From Vibrio agarilyticus (lineage in GTDB: Bacteria > Pseudomonadota > Gammaproteobacteria > Enterobacterales > Vibrionaceae), in assembly GCF_012641465.1 (NCBI RefSeq), contig NZ_JABAIK010000018.1, forward strand, positions 1 to 64,000: a stretch of 64,000 nt of DNA, given 5' to 3'. This document shows positions 41,089-50,816 of this stretch, piece after piece (position 1 is the stretch's first letter; every line of letters begins with the position of its first letter). The translations under genes were made by a program, and so were the position numbers. Under the pieces are notes generated by a model. That model ran no database searches and was not told the DNA's origin. It worked only from the letters and a program-made list of their open reading frames with translations.

Positions 41089-41126
41089 TGTGTTAATGAC
41101 CTTGTCATAAGAAGGGATGAATACCT

Positions 41127-41164
41127 GACTAAAGTGGTCAAATAAAAACTTGACCATTTTAGTC
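41127..41164 (+). promoter_or_regulatory. Paired inverted IscR-like sites at the iscR promoter
   Basis: GACTAAAGTGGTCAA (41127-41141) and TTGACCATTTTAGTC (41150-41164) are inverted copies with one mismatch, 8 bp apart. They resemble E. coli type 1 IscR sites at iscR (TTGAC...ACTCGG-like) and lie 49 bp before the iscR ATG. TTGACC could also serve as the -35 element, so bound holo-IscR would block transcription. This matches the known autorepression of iscR. Confidence 0.72.
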
Positions 41165-41212
41165 GGTTATGGAAAAATCGTAACCATTACATAACAGTGT
41201 GGGTACGGTGAC

Positions 41213-41719
41213 ATGAAATTAACATCTAAAGGAAGATATGCAGTGACAGCAATGCTAGATGTTGCGCTGCATTCACAACAAACTCCTGTTCCGTTGGCAG
41301 ATATTTCGGAAAGGCAAGGCATTTCACTATCTTATCTTGAGCAGTTGTTCTCTAAATTGCGTAAAGCGGGTTTGGTAGCGAGTGTACGCGGCCCAGGCGG
41401 TGGTTATCGTCTCGGCGCTGAGCCACATCAGATCGCGATTGGTACGGTGATTGCAGCCGTTGACGAATCGGTTGATGCGACCAAATGCCATGGGAAAGGG
41501 GATTGTCAGGGTGGCACTCGCTGTTTGACCCACACGTTATGGCGCGATTTGAGCGCACGTATTAGCGAATTTTTGAACAACATTACACTGGGCCAATTAA
41601 TGAGTGATAATGAGGTTCTTGAGATTTCCGATCGTCAAGACTTTGACTTGGCACTAAGCCATGGGTTGGCAAATAAAAAACTCAGCACCGCACCCATCGG
41701 TGTAAATGTCCGCTCTTAA
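41213..41719 (+). CDS. iscR: Iron-sulfur cluster regulator IscR
   Basis: IscR is a [2Fe-2S] Rrf2-family regulator that represses the isc operon when clusters are plentiful. The 168-residue product has the winged-helix [17 protein letters not shown] and [15 protein letters not shown], and the cluster cysteines in [14 protein letters not shown] (about residues 92, 98 and 104) plus the following His. It leads the complete isc operon, and iscS follows after 32 bp. Confidence 0.98.
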   Translation: MKLTSKGRYAVTAMLDVALHSQQTPVPLADISERQGISLSYLEQLFSKLRKAGLVASVRGPGGGYRLGAEPHQIAIGTVIAAVDESVDATKCHGKGDCQGGTRCLTHTLWRDLSARISEFLNNITLGQLMSDNEVLEISDRQDFDLALSHGLANKKLSTAPIGVNVRS

Positions 41720-41751
41720 TGAGTGGTCCGCTGTAGACATTGGAGTAGAGA

Positions 41752-42966
41752 ATGAAACTGCCTATTTATCTAGATTATTCGGCAACCTGTCCTGTTGATC
41801 CTCGTGTGGCTGAGAAAATGATCCAGTGCATGACGATGGAGGGGACCTTTGGTAACCCTGCCTCACGTTCGCACCGTTACGGTTGGCAAGCTGAAGAAGC
41901 GGTCGATACCGCACGCGAGCAAATTGCGGATCTGTTAAATGCTGACCCTCGAGAGATTGTTTTTACCTCCGGTGCAACTGAGTCGGATAACTTAGCCATT
42001 AAAGGCGCTGCGCATTTTTACGCAAAGAAAGGTAAGCACGTTATTACATGCAAAACCGAGCATAAGGCTGTGTTGGACCCATGCCGCCAACTTGAGCGTG
42101 AAGGGTACGAAGTGACTTACCTTGAACCGGAATCAAACGGTATTATTGATCTGGCTAAGTTGGCCGCTGCGATGCGCGACGACACTGTCTTAGTATCGAT
42201 TATGCACGTTAACAACGAGATTGGCGTGGTTCAAGACATCGCCGCCATTGGTGAAATGTGTCGTGAACGCAAGATTATCTTCCATGTTGATGCGGCGCAA
42301 TCTGCGGGTAAACTGCCTATCGACGTTCAAGAGATGAAAGTGGACTTAATTTCGCTATCCGCCCATAAGGCCTATGGTCCGAAAGGTATTGGTGCTCTGT
42401 ACGTTCGACGCAAACCGCGTATTCGCCTAGAAGCACAAATGCACGGTGGTGGCCATGAACGCGGCTTCCGCTCAGGGACATTGGCGACGCACCAAATCGT
42501 GGGTATGGGTGAGGCGTTCCGCATTGCAAAAGAAGAGATGGATCAAGATTACGCTCATGCTTTGACATTACGTAATCGACTGCTCGATGGCATTCGCGAC
42601 CTTGAAGCTGTAACGGTGAATGGCGATCTAGAGCAGCGCGTTCCACATAATCTCAATGTGAGCTTTGCCTTTGTTGAGGGTGAGTCGTTATTGATGTCAC
42701 TGAAAGATCTCGCCGTATCATCGGGAAGTGCTTGTACTTCTGCAAGTCTTGAGCCTTCTTATGTATTACGAGCGTTGGGCCTTAATGACGAGTTGGCACA
42801 CAGTTCGGTGCGTTTTTCATTTGGTCGCTTTACGACAGAAGAAGAAATTGACTACGCCGTTGCACAAATCCGTACAGCGGTGAATAAATTGCGCGATATG
42901 TCGCCACTTTGGGACATGTACAAAGAGGGTATCGACCTGAACACGGTTGAGTGGGCGCATCACTAA
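41752..42966 (+). CDS. iscS: Cysteine desulfurase IscS
   Basis: PLP enzyme supplying sulfur from cysteine for Fe-S clusters, tRNA thiolation and other pathways. The 404-residue product has the PLP lysine in [12 protein letters not shown] (about 206) and the persulfide cysteine in [14 protein letters not shown] (about 328), and matches the E. coli length exactly. It is second in the isc operon. It also serves the tRNA-modification enzymes encoded elsewhere. Confidence 0.99.
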   Translation: MKLPIYLDYSATCPVDPRVAEKMIQCMTMEGTFGNPASRSHRYGWQAEEAVDTAREQIADLLNADPREIVFTSGATESDNLAIKGAAHFYAKKGKHVITCKTEHKAVLDPCRQLEREGYEVTYLEPESNGIIDLAKLAAAMRDDTVLVSIMHVNNEIGVVQDIAAIGEMCRERKIIFHVDAAQSAGKLPIDVQEMKVDLISLSAHKAYGPKGIGALYVRRKPRIRLEAQMHGGGHERGFRSGTLATHQIVGMGEAFRIAKEEMDQDYAHALTLRNRLLDGIRDLEAVTVNGDLEQRVPHNLNVSFAFVEGESLLMSLKDLAVSSGSACTSASLEPSYVLRALGLNDELAHSSVRFSFGRFTTEEEIDYAVAQIRTAVNKLRDMSPLWDMYKEGIDLNTVEWAHH

Positions 42967-43026
42967 TTATGACCCCTACTGACATAAAAATCAGTGGGAT
43001 GAAGTCAAGGATTCGAGGTAACTATC

Positions 43027-43410
43027 ATGGCATACAGCGACAAAGTAATTGATCATTATGAGAACCCACGTAACGTTGGTTCATTTGATAAAGAAGACCC
43101 TTCCGTGGGCAGTGGTATGGTGGGCGCTCCCGCCTGTGGTGATGTGATGAAGCTGCAGATCAAGGTAACGCCAGAAGGCATTATTGAAGATGCAAAATTC
43201 AAAACATATGGCTGCGGCAGTGCTATTGCGTCTAGCTCACTTGTAACGGAATGGGTAAAAGGCAAGTCGATTGACGAAGCAGCAGCAATTAAAAATGCTG
43301 AGATTGCTGAAGAGCTTGAATTACCACCAGTCAAAGTGCACTGCTCTATTTTGGCGGAAGACGCCATTAAAGCTGCGGTCGCAGATTATAAGAAAAAACA
43401 TCAACAATAA
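43027..43410 (+). CDS. iscU: Fe-S cluster scaffold IscU
   Basis: Cluster assembly scaffold. The 127-residue product starts [18 protein letters not shown] and has the three ligand cysteines in GAPACGD, TYGCGSA and KVHCSIL plus the Asp next to the first cysteine. The HscA-binding motif appears as ELPPVKVHC, matching the E. coli LPPVK. Confidence 0.99.
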   Translation: MAYSDKVIDHYENPRNVGSFDKEDPSVGSGMVGAPACGDVMKLQIKVTPEGIIEDAKFKTYGCGSAIASSSLVTEWVKGKSIDEAAAIKNAEIAEELELPPVKVHCSILAEDAIKAAVADYKKKHQQ

Positions 43411-43487
43411 GCATTGAACGTTGCGTGATCACTGGTGTGGTCACCGACGCTCAGCCCATCGCTTTACTAAGAGAACATAGGTGCAGT

Positions 43488-43811
43488 ATGGCCATTACAC
43501 TAACCGAAACCGCAGCAACTCGCGTAAGAACCTTTCTTGAGAATCGAGGCAAAGGCGTCGGCTTGCGTCTGGGGGTGAAAACCACCGGTTGTAGCGGCAT
43601 GGCTTATGTGCTCGAATTTGTCGACGAATTAAATGATGAAGATGAAGTTTTTGAAGATCATGGTGTTAAAGTCATTATTGATAAGAAGAGCTTGGTCTAC
43701 CTTGATGGCACTCAACTTGACTATGTCAAAGAAGGGCTCAATGAGGGGTTTGAATTTAATAATCCGAACTCAAAAGGCGAGTGTGGCTGTGGCGAAAGTT
43801 TTAACGTTTAA
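43488..43811 (+). CDS. iscA: A-type Fe-S carrier IscA
   Basis: Carrier delivering [4Fe-4S] clusters or iron to targets. The 107-residue product has the three cysteines, one in [13 protein letters not shown] and two in GECGCGESF near the C-terminus. The ATG at 43488 matches the family start (MAITLTE) and has AGGTG upstream; the frame extends 21 codons upstream without support. Confidence 0.98.
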   Translation: MAITLTETAATRVRTFLENRGKGVGLRLGVKTTGCSGMAYVLEFVDELNDEDEVFEDHGVKVIIDKKSLVYLDGTQLDYVKEGLNEGFEFNNPNSKGECGCGESFNV

Positions 43812-43856
43812 TCGATGATGGCTGCGCAGTCGCGCAGCACATTAGGATGGTGTGTG

Positions 43857-44372
43857 ATGAACCATTTTGAATTATTTGGGCTACCAACTCAGTTTGCGCT
43901 GGATGGTAGCCTTCTTTCTTCTCAGTTTCGCGCGTTACAAAAGCGTTTTCACCCAGATAATTTTGCCGCTGCATCAGAGCGTGACCGTTTAATGGCGGTG
44001 CAAAAAGCTGCGCAAATTAACGACGCTTATCAAACGCTAAAACAGCCGCTGTCGCGTGGTGAATATCTTTTGAGCTTAAATAATGTTGAGTTGCGTGGTG
44101 AGCAGCAAACCTTACAAGATCCGATGTTTCTCATGCAGCAAATGGAGCTGCGTGAAGAATTGGAAAACTTGGCCCAGCGCACTGATGTGGAAGATTTGTT
44201 GTTTGACTTTGATAGTAAAGTCAACAAAATGTATCAAATTGAATTAGCAGCACTCGAGCAAGAATTGAATCAAACATTATGGCTTGAGGCGGCAGATCGG
44301 ATTCGAAAATTGAAATTTATTGTTAAATTGCAACACGAAATCGAATTGGTCGAAGACACGTTAGAAAGATAA
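43857..44372 (+). CDS. hscB: Fe-S co-chaperone HscB
   Basis: J-domain co-chaperone that brings IscU to HscA. The 171-residue product has a J domain with the HPD motif in KRFHPDNF (residues about 31-35) and a C-terminal helical bundle that binds IscU. The ATG at 43857 matches the family start (NHFELFGLP) and has AGGATGG upstream. The gene is followed by a repeat element before hscA, unlike the tight spacing elsewhere in the operon. Confidence 0.97.
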   Translation: MNHFELFGLPTQFALDGSLLSSQFRALQKRFHPDNFAAASERDRLMAVQKAAQINDAYQTLKQPLSRGEYLLSLNNVELRGEQQTLQDPMFLMQQMELREELENLAQRTDVEDLLFDFDSKVNKMYQIELAALEQELNQTLWLEAADRIRKLKFIVKLQHEIELVEDTLER

Positions 44373-44379
44373 AAAGAAC

Positions 44380-44522
44380 TATACCCAAACAACTTGGAGA
44401 TGCAGGTCGGCGGCAAACGAGCAACGCCTCAGAGCATAGGTAGTTTATGTAATGAGGCTGGTGAGAGCCAGCCCCCTAATTTTTTAAAGAAAAGCGCTGC
44501 AGCTTCAAGTCGAACAGGTATA
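44380..44522 (-). repeat. Intergenic repeat, copy 4 (143 bp, inside the isc operon)
   Basis: Bounded by TATACCC and GGTATA and inverted relative to copies 1-3: it reads CAACTTGGAGATGCAGG at the left and CTGCAGCTTCAAGTCGAACAGG at the right, with GCCTCAGAGCATAGG in the middle. It has extra AT-rich sequence CCCCCTAATTTTTTAAAG near the right end. It fills the gap between hscB and hscA almost completely. Confidence 0.85.
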
Positions 44523-44539
44523 GGTAACAAGGATTCAGC

Positions 44540-46393
44540 ATGGCATTACTTCAAATAGCAGAGCCGGGACAAAGCTCAGCGCCTCATCAACATAAATTAG
44601 CAGCTGGGATAGACCTTGGTACCACCAATTCATTGGTCGCAACCGTTCGCAGCGGTCAGGTCGCAACCCTAAATGATGACAAAAATCGCGCGATTTTACC
44701 TTCAGTGGTGAATTATGCTGGCGATCACGCTATCGTTGGCGCTGACGCAATGGCTCGCGCGGAAAAAGAACCTCATCAGACGATCATCTCAGTAAAGCGG
44801 CTTCTCGGTCGAAGCCTGACTGATATTCAAACCCGTTACCCTTCTCTCCCTTATCGTTTTATTGCTAGCGACAATGGCTTGCCCCAGATCGAAACCCGCC
44901 AGGGGAATAAAAATCCAGTTGAAGTTTCGGCTGACATTTTGCGCGAGCTGGGTGCTCGAGCAGAGCAAGCTCTCGGTGGTGAGTTGGCGGGTGTTGTGAT
45001 CACCGTGCCGGCTTATTTTGATGATGCGCAACGCGCAGGCACCAAAGACGCCGCCAAATTGGCGGGTTTGCATGTGTTACGTTTGCTTAATGAGCCGACT
45101 GCAGCGGCAATCGCTTATGGGCTGGATTCGGGACAAGAAGGCGTTATTGCGGTATACGACCTCGGTGGAGGGACGTTTGATATCTCAATCTTACGATTAT
45201 CGCGAGGCGTGTTTGAAGTGCTCGCCACTGGTGGTGATTCAGCGCTTGGCGGCGATGATTTTGACCATTTATTGGCCGAGCATCTGCATCAACAAATCGG
45301 TACTGAAGGCACGCTTAGTGCAGAGCAAAATCGCGCGCTATTAAATGAAGCGACTCGGGTTAAAATCGCGCTGTCAAACCATGATCAAGTTGGGGTTGAT
45401 GTTCTAGGGTGGCAGGGCCATGTGACTCGAGCTCAATTTGAAGCATTGATCCAGCCATTAGTGAAAAAAACCTTACAATCATGCCGTCGCGCTCTAAAAG
45501 ACGCCGCAGTAGCGGCCGATGACGTCATGGAAGTGGTGATGGTCGGTGGCTCGACTCGTACCCAACTTGTGCGCGAGATGGTCGGTGACTTTTTTGGTCG
45601 AACGCCCCTCACTAGCATTAACCCTGATGAAGTTGTTGCGCTTGGCGCAGGCATTCAAGCAGACATTTTGGTCGGCAATAAACCTGACAGTGAAATGTTG
45701 CTTCTTGATGTGATCCCGTTGTCGCTGGGTATTGAAACCATGGGAGGACTGGTTGAAAAAATCATTCCTCGCAACACCACCATTCCCGTGGCACGCGCTC
45801 AAGAGTTCACCACTTTTAAAGATGGGCAAACCGCCATGAGCGTGCATGTGGTTCAAGGTGAGCGTGAAATGGTGAATGATTGCCGTTCATTAGCACGCTT
45901 CTCGCTCAAAGGCATTCCTCCAATGGCCGCTGGCGCCGCTCATATTCGCGTGACTTATCAGGTGGATGCTGATGGCTTATTGTCTGTGACGGCGATGGAA
46001 AAAAGCACCGGGGTGCAATCTGAAATCCAAGTTAAACCCTCGTATGGTTTAAGTGATGATGAAGTCGCCAACATGCTGAAAGACTCGATGACGTTTGCTA
46101 AGGAAGATATGGATGCACGTGCGTTGGCAGAGCAACGTGTTGAGGCGGATCGAGTGATCGAAGGGCTGCTCGCAGCAATGCAGGCCGATGGCGATGAACT
46201 GCTCGATGATGCAGAGCGGGCGGCACTGCTTTTAGCCATAGAGTCACTCATTCAGCTTCGTAATGGCGATAACGCGAATGCGATAGAAGCGGGTATCAAA
46301 GCGACGGATAACGCGAGCCAAGAATTTGCGTCACGCCGTATGGACAAATCAATTCGTGCTGCACTGGCTGGCCAGTCAGTGGATGACCTTTAA
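44540..46393 (+). CDS. hscA: Fe-S chaperone HscA
   Basis: Hsp70-type chaperone specialised for IscU. The 617-residue product has the nucleotide-binding signatures [29 protein letters not shown] and [15 protein letters not shown], then the substrate-binding domain ending with a helical lid. The length matches E. coli HscA (616). It lacks the EEVD-like ends and glycine-rich tail of DnaK. AAGGA lies 8 bases before the ATG, inside the junction with the repeat. Confidence 0.98.
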   Translation: MALLQIAEPGQSSAPHQHKLAAGIDLGTTNSLVATVRSGQVATLNDDKNRAILPSVVNYAGDHAIVGADAMARAEKEPHQTIISVKRLLGRSLTDIQTRYPSLPYRFIASDNGLPQIETRQGNKNPVEVSADILRELGARAEQALGGELAGVVITVPAYFDDAQRAGTKDAAKLAGLHVLRLLNEPTAAAIAYGLDSGQEGVIAVYDLGGGTFDISILRLSRGVFEVLATGGDSALGGDDFDHLLAEHLHQQIGTEGTLSAEQNRALLNEATRVKIALSNHDQVGVDVLGWQGHVTRAQFEALIQPLVKKTLQSCRRALKDAAVAADDVMEVVMVGGSTRTQLVREMVGDFFGRTPLTSINPDEVVALGAGIQADILVGNKPDSEMLLLDVIPLSLGIETMGGLVEKIIPRNTTIPVARAQEFTTFKDGQTAMSVHVVQGEREMVNDCRSLARFSLKGIPPMAAGAAHIRVTYQVDADGLLSVTAMEKSTGVQSEIQVKPSYGLSDDEVANMLKDSMTFAKEDMDARALAEQRVEADRVIEGLLAAMQADGDELLDDAERAALLLAIESLIQLRNGDNANAIEAGIKATDNASQEFASRRMDKSIRAALAGQSVDDL

Positions 46394-46404
46394 GAGAAAG
46401 TATT

Positions 46405-46743
46405 ATGCCTAAGATAATTGTATTACCCCATGATGATCTGTGTCCGGAAGGGGCGGTATTAGAGGCCCAGACTGGTGAAACGGTACTCGATGTTGCGTTA
46501 AAAAATGGCATCGGTATCGAGCATGCCTGTGAAAAATCCTGTGCTTGTACCACATGCCATGTGATTATTCGCGAAGGATTCGATTCGCTGGAAGAGAGTG
46601 AAGAGCTTGAAGATGACATGCTGGATAAAGCATGGGGTCTGGAACCTGAATCGCGTCTTGGATGTCAAGCCAAAGTGGCAGATGAAGATTTGGTGGTAGA
46701 AATTCCGCGTTACACGCTCAACCACGCTTCAGAAGATCATTAA
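46405..46743 (+). CDS. fdx: [2Fe-2S] ferredoxin of the isc operon
   Basis: Electron donor for cluster assembly. The 112-residue adrenodoxin-type ferredoxin has the cluster ligands in CEKSCACTTCH (C-x5-C-x2-C pattern) and the fourth cysteine in GCQAKV. It follows hscA by 11 bp. Confidence 0.98.
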   Translation: MPKIIVLPHDDLCPEGAVLEAQTGETVLDVALKNGIGIEHACEKSCACTTCHVIIREGFDSLEESEELEDDMLDKAWGLEPESRLGCQAKVADEDLVVEIPRYTLNHASEDH

Positions 46744-46837
46744 GTCAACGTCGATTGCAGCAAACTTGGCGTTGCAATCGACCCAGCACGAGTACACACT
46801 GAATTCAGATTGAACCTCAAGGAAAAGGAGCTGTGCA

Positions 46838-47035
46838 ATGTTGAAATGGACCGACTCACGCGAGATTGCGATTGAGCTGTGCGATAAATATCCGGATACG
46901 GATCCGCAAACGGTACGGTTTACTGATCTTCATTCGTGGATCATGGCATTAGATGATTTTGAAGATGATCCCAATCACTCCAATGAAAAAATTCTGGAAG
47001 CAGTCATTTTGTGTTGGATAGACGAACGCGACTAA
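46838..47035 (+). CDS. iscX: Fe-S cluster assembly regulator IscX
   Basis: A small acidic protein that binds IscS and tunes cluster assembly. The 65-residue product matches E. coli IscX (66) with [34 protein letters not shown] and [13 protein letters not shown] strong AAGGAG site precedes the ATG. It is last in the operon and is followed by a terminator. Confidence 0.97.
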   Translation: MLKWTDSREIAIELCDKYPDTDPQTVRFTDLHSWIMALDDFEDDPNHSNEKILEAVILCWIDERD

Positions 47036-47060
47036 ACCAAACATGTGATTTGAATAAGTT

Positions 47061-47086
47061 AACGGACCTGAGTGTCCGTTTTTTTA
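47061..47086 (+). terminator. Terminator of the isc operon
   Basis: AACGGAC and GTCCGTT form a 7-bp stem around a six-base loop, followed by a run of T. It lies 25 bp after iscX. Confidence 0.9.
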
Positions 47087-47224
47087 TTCCATTGACAAAT
47101 GAACTATACCTAATGCTAACATCAGAACATTGTCTATACCTAAGTGACCTTATCTTGTAAAAAAGAGTCGATACTATCGAGGTCATTGTAACTATTCACA
47201 CTGCATTTTGGGCAAGGAGAAACC

Positions 47225-48520
47225 ATGTCGACAGTGATGCCAGTATTTTTAAGTGACAAGGCTGCGGCAAGCCAGTGGGGAGACGCCGCTCTGCTCTCCT
47301 TTACCGAACATGGCGCGACCGTACATATCAAACTCGAGAACGCGCTAGATCAGATCCAAATAGCTGCGCGAAAATTAGACAATCAAGGTGTTAGTGCTGT
47401 CGCACTGAGCGGTGATGGTTGGGACTTAGAACGAATTTGGGCTTTTTATCAAGGCTACCGCTCGCCAAAGAAACAGAATCAAATGGCGTGGCCTGCGCTT
47501 GAGGATTCAGCCCAGCGAGAATTGAACGGCCGAATTCAAGCGACCGATTTCACGCGCGATATCATTAATAAACCAGCAGAAGAAGTGGCACCGCGTCAAC
47601 TCGCGACTATGGCTGCGGAATTTATTAAATCCATCGCACCTGAAGGGACAGTGACCACACGGATCGTGAAAGATAAAGATCTGCTCGCGGAAGGTTGGGC
47701 TGGCATATTTGCTGTAGGGCGCGGCTCTGAACGCACCTCGGCAATGCTGCAACTAGATTTTAACCCAACGGGAGACAGTGACGCTCCAGTTTATGCCTGT
47801 ATCGTCGGCAAAGGGATCACATTTGATTCGGGTGGTTACAGTTTGAAGCCGTCCAATTTTATGACATCAATGAAAGCGGATATGGGTGGCGCGGCATTGG
47901 CAACCGGTGGTTTGGCATTGGCAATTATGCGTGGCCTAAACAAACGCGTGAAATTGGTATTGTGCTGCGCGGAAAATATGATCTCTGGTCGCGCGCTCAA
48001 GCTTGGTGACATTATTACTTACAAAAATGGCAAAACCGTTGAAGTAATGAACACCGATGCGGAAGGGCGTCTTGTGCTTGCCGATGGTTTGATTTATGCC
48101 GAGGAGCAGCAGCCTCAACTGATCATCGATTGTGCCACACTCACTGGCGCGGCAAAACACGCTCTAGGAAACGATTATCACGCTTTGCTCAGTTTTGATG
48201 ATGAGCTGGCACACAGAGCGTTAACTGCAGCCAAAGAAGAGCATGAAGGTTTATGGCCTTTGCCATTGGCTGAGTTCCATCGTGAGATGTTACCGTCCAA
48301 TTTTGCCGACCTTTCGAACATCAGTTCCGGTGAATATTCACCAGGGGCAAGTACCGCGGCCGCCTTTTTGTCGTATTTTGTGCGCAATTACCACAAAGGC
48401 TGGGTACACCTTGACTGCGCGGGTACATATCGCAAAGCGGCTTCGGATAAATGGGCTGCGGGTGCCACCGGAATGGGAGTGCGCACTTTAGCGCGTTTAT
48501 TAACAAATGAAGTAAAATAA
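47225..48520 (+). CDS. pepB: Aminopeptidase B
   Basis: Leucyl-aminopeptidase-family peptidase that trims peptides at the N-terminus. The 431-residue product has the M17 signature [14 protein letters not shown], the metal ligands in [14 protein letters not shown] and [14 protein letters not shown], and the C-terminal [15 protein letters not shown]. The length fits PepB rather than PepA. A promoter with TTGACA at 47092 probably drives it, since a terminator separates it from iscX. AAGGAG lies before the ATG. Confidence 0.96.
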   Translation: MSTVMPVFLSDKAAASQWGDAALLSFTEHGATVHIKLENALDQIQIAARKLDNQGVSAVALSGDGWDLERIWAFYQGYRSPKKQNQMAWPALEDSAQRELNGRIQATDFTRDIINKPAEEVAPRQLATMAAEFIKSIAPEGTVTTRIVKDKDLLAEGWAGIFAVGRGSERTSAMLQLDFNPTGDSDAPVYACIVGKGITFDSGGYSLKPSNFMTSMKADMGGAALATGGLALAIMRGLNKRVKLVLCCAENMISGRALKLGDIITYKNGKTVEVMNTDAEGRLVLADGLIYAEEQQPQLIIDCATLTGAAKHALGNDYHALLSFDDELAHRALTAAKEEHEGLWPLPLAEFHREMLPSNFADLSNISSGEYSPGASTAAAFLSYFVRNYHKGWVHLDCAGTYRKAASDKWAAGATGMGVRTLARLLTNEVK

Positions 48521-48663
48521 ACGCCAATAATACTCCGTTGTCTGTGTAACCATGTGTGGCAAGGCAGTAGCGGTAGTGTTAAGTTGTTAAAACGAGTGGC
48601 CTCGGCGACAGTATTATCGCCGATGGTCATTTTAAATTGATTAGATTACGCAAAGGACCTGTT

Positions 48664-49092
48664 ATGGCATTAGAAAGAACTTTCTCAATCATTAAGCCCG
48701 ATGCAGTAAAACGAAACCTCATTGGCGAGATTTATCACCGAATTGAAACCGCAGGGCTGCAAGTGATTGCGGCTAAAATGGTGCACTTGAACGAAATTCA
48801 AGCAAGCGGGTTTTACGCAGAGCACGAAGGTAAACCCTTTTTTAATGACCTTAAGGCGTTCATGATGTCTGGCCCAATCATGGTACAAGTGCTTGAGGGC
48901 GAAAACGCTATCGCACGCTATCGTGAGTTAATGGGGGCGACCAATCCCGAAGAGGCCGCTTGCGGTACGATACGCGCTGACTACGCATTGAGTATGCGAC
49001 ATAACTCGGTACACGGCTCTGACAGCCCAATGTCCGCTGCGCGTGAAATTGAATTTTTCTTCCCTCATTCAGAAATTTGTCCGCGAAGCTAA
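48664..49092 (+). CDS. ndk: Nucleoside diphosphate kinase
   Basis: Balances nucleoside triphosphate pools by phosphate transfer through a histidine. The 142-residue product has [13 protein letters not shown] at the start and the active-site His in NSVHGSDS (about 117). The ATG at 48664 matches the family start and has AAGGA upstream; the frame is open 9 codons further upstream. A short imperfect hairpin, CGGCGA/TCGCCG at 48603-48622, lies in the gap after pepB. Confidence 0.98.
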   Translation: MALERTFSIIKPDAVKRNLIGEIYHRIETAGLQVIAAKMVHLNEIQASGFYAEHEGKPFFNDLKAFMMSGPIMVQVLEGENAIARYRELMGATNPEEAACGTIRADYALSMRHNSVHGSDSPMSAAREIEFFFPHSEICPRS

Positions 49093-49099
49093 CAAAAAT

Positions 49100-49124
49100 G
49101 TAGGCGCTTAAGCCTACTTTTTTT
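49100..49124 (+). terminator. Intrinsic terminator after ndk
   Basis: GTAGGC and GCCTAC pair around a short loop (GTAGGCGCTTAAGCCTAC), followed by seven T residues. Confidence 0.88.
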
Positions 49125-49195
49125 GTCCCCTCACACGGCGAGAACGTGATACCTATTGATCGAAAAGCACAATCAAATGCTGCTTTTTTCACCCC

Positions 49196-49224
49196 TTGTT
49201 GTTGTTGAGTAAAGGCAGTACAAT
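49196..49224 (+). promoter_or_regulatory. Candidate sigma-70 promoter for rlmN
   Basis: TTGTTG and TACAAT are separated by 17 bp, and the predicted start of transcription is about 30 bp before the rlmN ATG. Since ndk ends in a terminator, rlmN needs its own promoter. Confidence 0.55.
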
Positions 49225-49262
49225 TCGCGCCCATTAATTAATGTTTCGTCGTGAGAGGCTAC

Positions 49263-50375
49263 ATGACTACTGAAAAAATCAACCTGCTGGATTTTGATCG
49301 CCAAGGTTTACGTCAGCTGTTTGCTGATGAGTTGGGCGAAAAAGCGTTTCGCGCAGAGCAGGTGATGAAATGGATCTACCATTTTGGTGTCGATGACTTC
49401 GATAACATGACCAACATTAATAAACAGTTGCGCGAAAAACTGAAGCAGAAATGTGAAATCAAAGCCCCCGTGGTTTCCGCAGCCCAACACTCAACGGATG
49501 GCACCATTAAGTGGGCGATGCGTGTGGGCGATCAAGATGTTGAAACCGTCTATATTCCTGAAGAGGATCGTGCGACATTGTGCGTATCATCTCAGGTAGG
49601 CTGTGCCTTGGAATGCAAATTTTGCTCAACAGCGCAGCAAGGTTTTAACCGCAACCTCAAAGTCTCGGAAATTATCGGTCAAGTTTGGCGAGCGGCGCGT
49701 GAAATTGGCTTAGAAAAAGAGACCGGCCGTCGTCCTATCACCAATGTGGTGATGATGGGCATGGGCGAGCCGTTACTCAATATGAAAAACTTGATCCCAT
49801 CATTGGAAATCATGTTGGATGATCTTGGGTTTGGCCTATCAAAACGTCGTGTTACTGTTTCAACGTCAGGCGTGGTATCAGGCCTTGATCAAATGACAGG
49901 TAAAATTGACGTTGCACTGGCTATTTCGTTGCATGCGCCGAATGACGCATTACGAAGTGACATTATGCCAATCAATGATCGTTGGGATATTCAGGCATTT
50001 TTAGCATCGGTACGTCGTTACATTGCTTCATCAAATGCGAACCGTGGCAAAGTGACGGTAGAGTATGTTTTGCTTGATCATGTGAATGATGGTACTGAGC
50101 ATGCTCACGAGTTAGCGCAGTTGATGAAAGAGACGCCGTGCAAAATTAACCTGATCCCATTTAATCCATACCCAGGTTCACCGTACAAAAAGCCCAGCAA
50201 TTCACGTATTGACCGATTCCAAAAAACATTGATGCAATATGAGCATACCGTCACTGTCCGTAAAACACGGGGTGATGATATCGACGCTGCATGTGGGCAA
50301 TTGGTGGGTGATGTGATTGACCGCACCAAACGCACTAAAGTGAAAATGGAGTCGATTCCAGTAAAAACGCTCTAA
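49263..50375 (+). CDS. rlmN: Dual-specificity RNA methyltransferase RlmN
   Basis: Radical-SAM enzyme that methylates C2 of adenosine 2503 in 23S rRNA and adenosine 37 in tRNAs. The 370-residue product has the radical-SAM cysteines in [18 protein letters not shown], the MGMGEPLLN motif, and the C-terminal catalytic cysteine in [12 protein letters not shown]. The ATG at 49263 follows GAGAGG; a GTG four codons earlier is also possible. It is slightly shorter than E. coli RlmN (384). Confidence 0.98.
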   Translation: MTTEKINLLDFDRQGLRQLFADELGEKAFRAEQVMKWIYHFGVDDFDNMTNINKQLREKLKQKCEIKAPVVSAAQHSTDGTIKWAMRVGDQDVETVYIPEEDRATLCVSSQVGCALECKFCSTAQQGFNRNLKVSEIIGQVWRAAREIGLEKETGRRPITNVVMMGMGEPLLNMKNLIPSLEIMLDDLGFGLSKRRVTVSTSGVVSGLDQMTGKIDVALAISLHAPNDALRSDIMPINDRWDIQAFLASVRRYIASSNANRGKVTVEYVLLDHVNDGTEHAHELAQLMKETPCKINLIPFNPYPGSPYKKPSNSRIDRFQKTLMQYEHTVTVRKTRGDDIDAACGQLVGDVIDRTKRTKVKMESIPVKTL

Positions 50376-50392
50376 TTAGCGCCATTTTAATG

Positions 50393-50418
50393 ACAAGCCA
50401 GACAAAGTTCTGGCTTGT
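50393..50418 (+). terminator. Hairpin after rlmN
   Basis: A 10-bp perfect stem, ACAAGCCAGA / TCTGGCTTGT, with a 6-base loop lies 18 bp after rlmN. The T tract that follows is poor (TGTCTATT), so it may be a weak terminator. Confidence 0.65.
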
Positions 50419-50425
50419 TGTCTAT

Positions 50426-50816
50426 TATACCCAAGTAACCGCAGTCTCGGGAGAACACATACCGTATTAATAAAATTGTCGAACAAGTCCCGAGTTCGCA
50501 TCGTGTTTGTGTCAAGATTTGGACAAATTTGACCGAAGACGGTAAATTTCAACACGAACCCTTTTTGTCCTATCAGGGGGTTGGCTTATTATGAACCTTT
50601 GATGACTACGGTGGTCAAAAGGGTAAGTTAGTACTTACGTAACGGTATAGATAGTAGCTTGCTATTATCGCCAATATAACGATTCCGATGACTAGAGCGT
50701 GTTTGTCGCTGTCGAGGGTCGTAAATGACGCATATTTTCTGTGCTGCATTAGCGTTGATAAAACGATGATAAAAACCAAGTTGACGCGTGGCACACTCAC
50801 AACCAAATGATTTGCT
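50426..50816. other. rlmN-rodZ intergenic region with several stems
   Basis: About 390 bp with no named gene. It begins with TATACCCAAGTAACC, the same 15 bases that start repeat copy 1. Short stems include CTCGGGA/TCCCGAG (about 50447-50507), AAATTTGACCG/CGGTAAATTT (about 50524-50550, one bulge), GTAAGT/ACTTAC (about 50623-50638) and GATAGTAG/CTATTATC (about 50649-50668). A possible small minus-strand ORF is listed separately. In pseudomonads pilF lies at this position; I see no trace of it. Confidence 0.5.
50615..50749 (-). CDS. Possible 44-residue membrane protein
   Basis: A short frame beginning at an ATG at 50749 encodes 44 residues with one convincing hydrophobic helix (HALVIGIVILAIIASYYLY), a basic-aromatic N-terminus and a short tail. 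No ribosome-binding site is visible, and the frame extends upstream across the rodZ start. It is listed because the composition is typical of small membrane proteins; it could be a chance frame in AT-rich sequence. Confidence 0.22.
   Translation of the reverse strand: MQHRKYASFTTLDSDKHALVIGIVILAIIASYYLYRYVSTNLPF

Noticed and set aside
48603-48622. CGGCGA/TCGCCG hairpin before ndk as a pepB terminator
   Set aside because: Only six base pairs and no T run follows.
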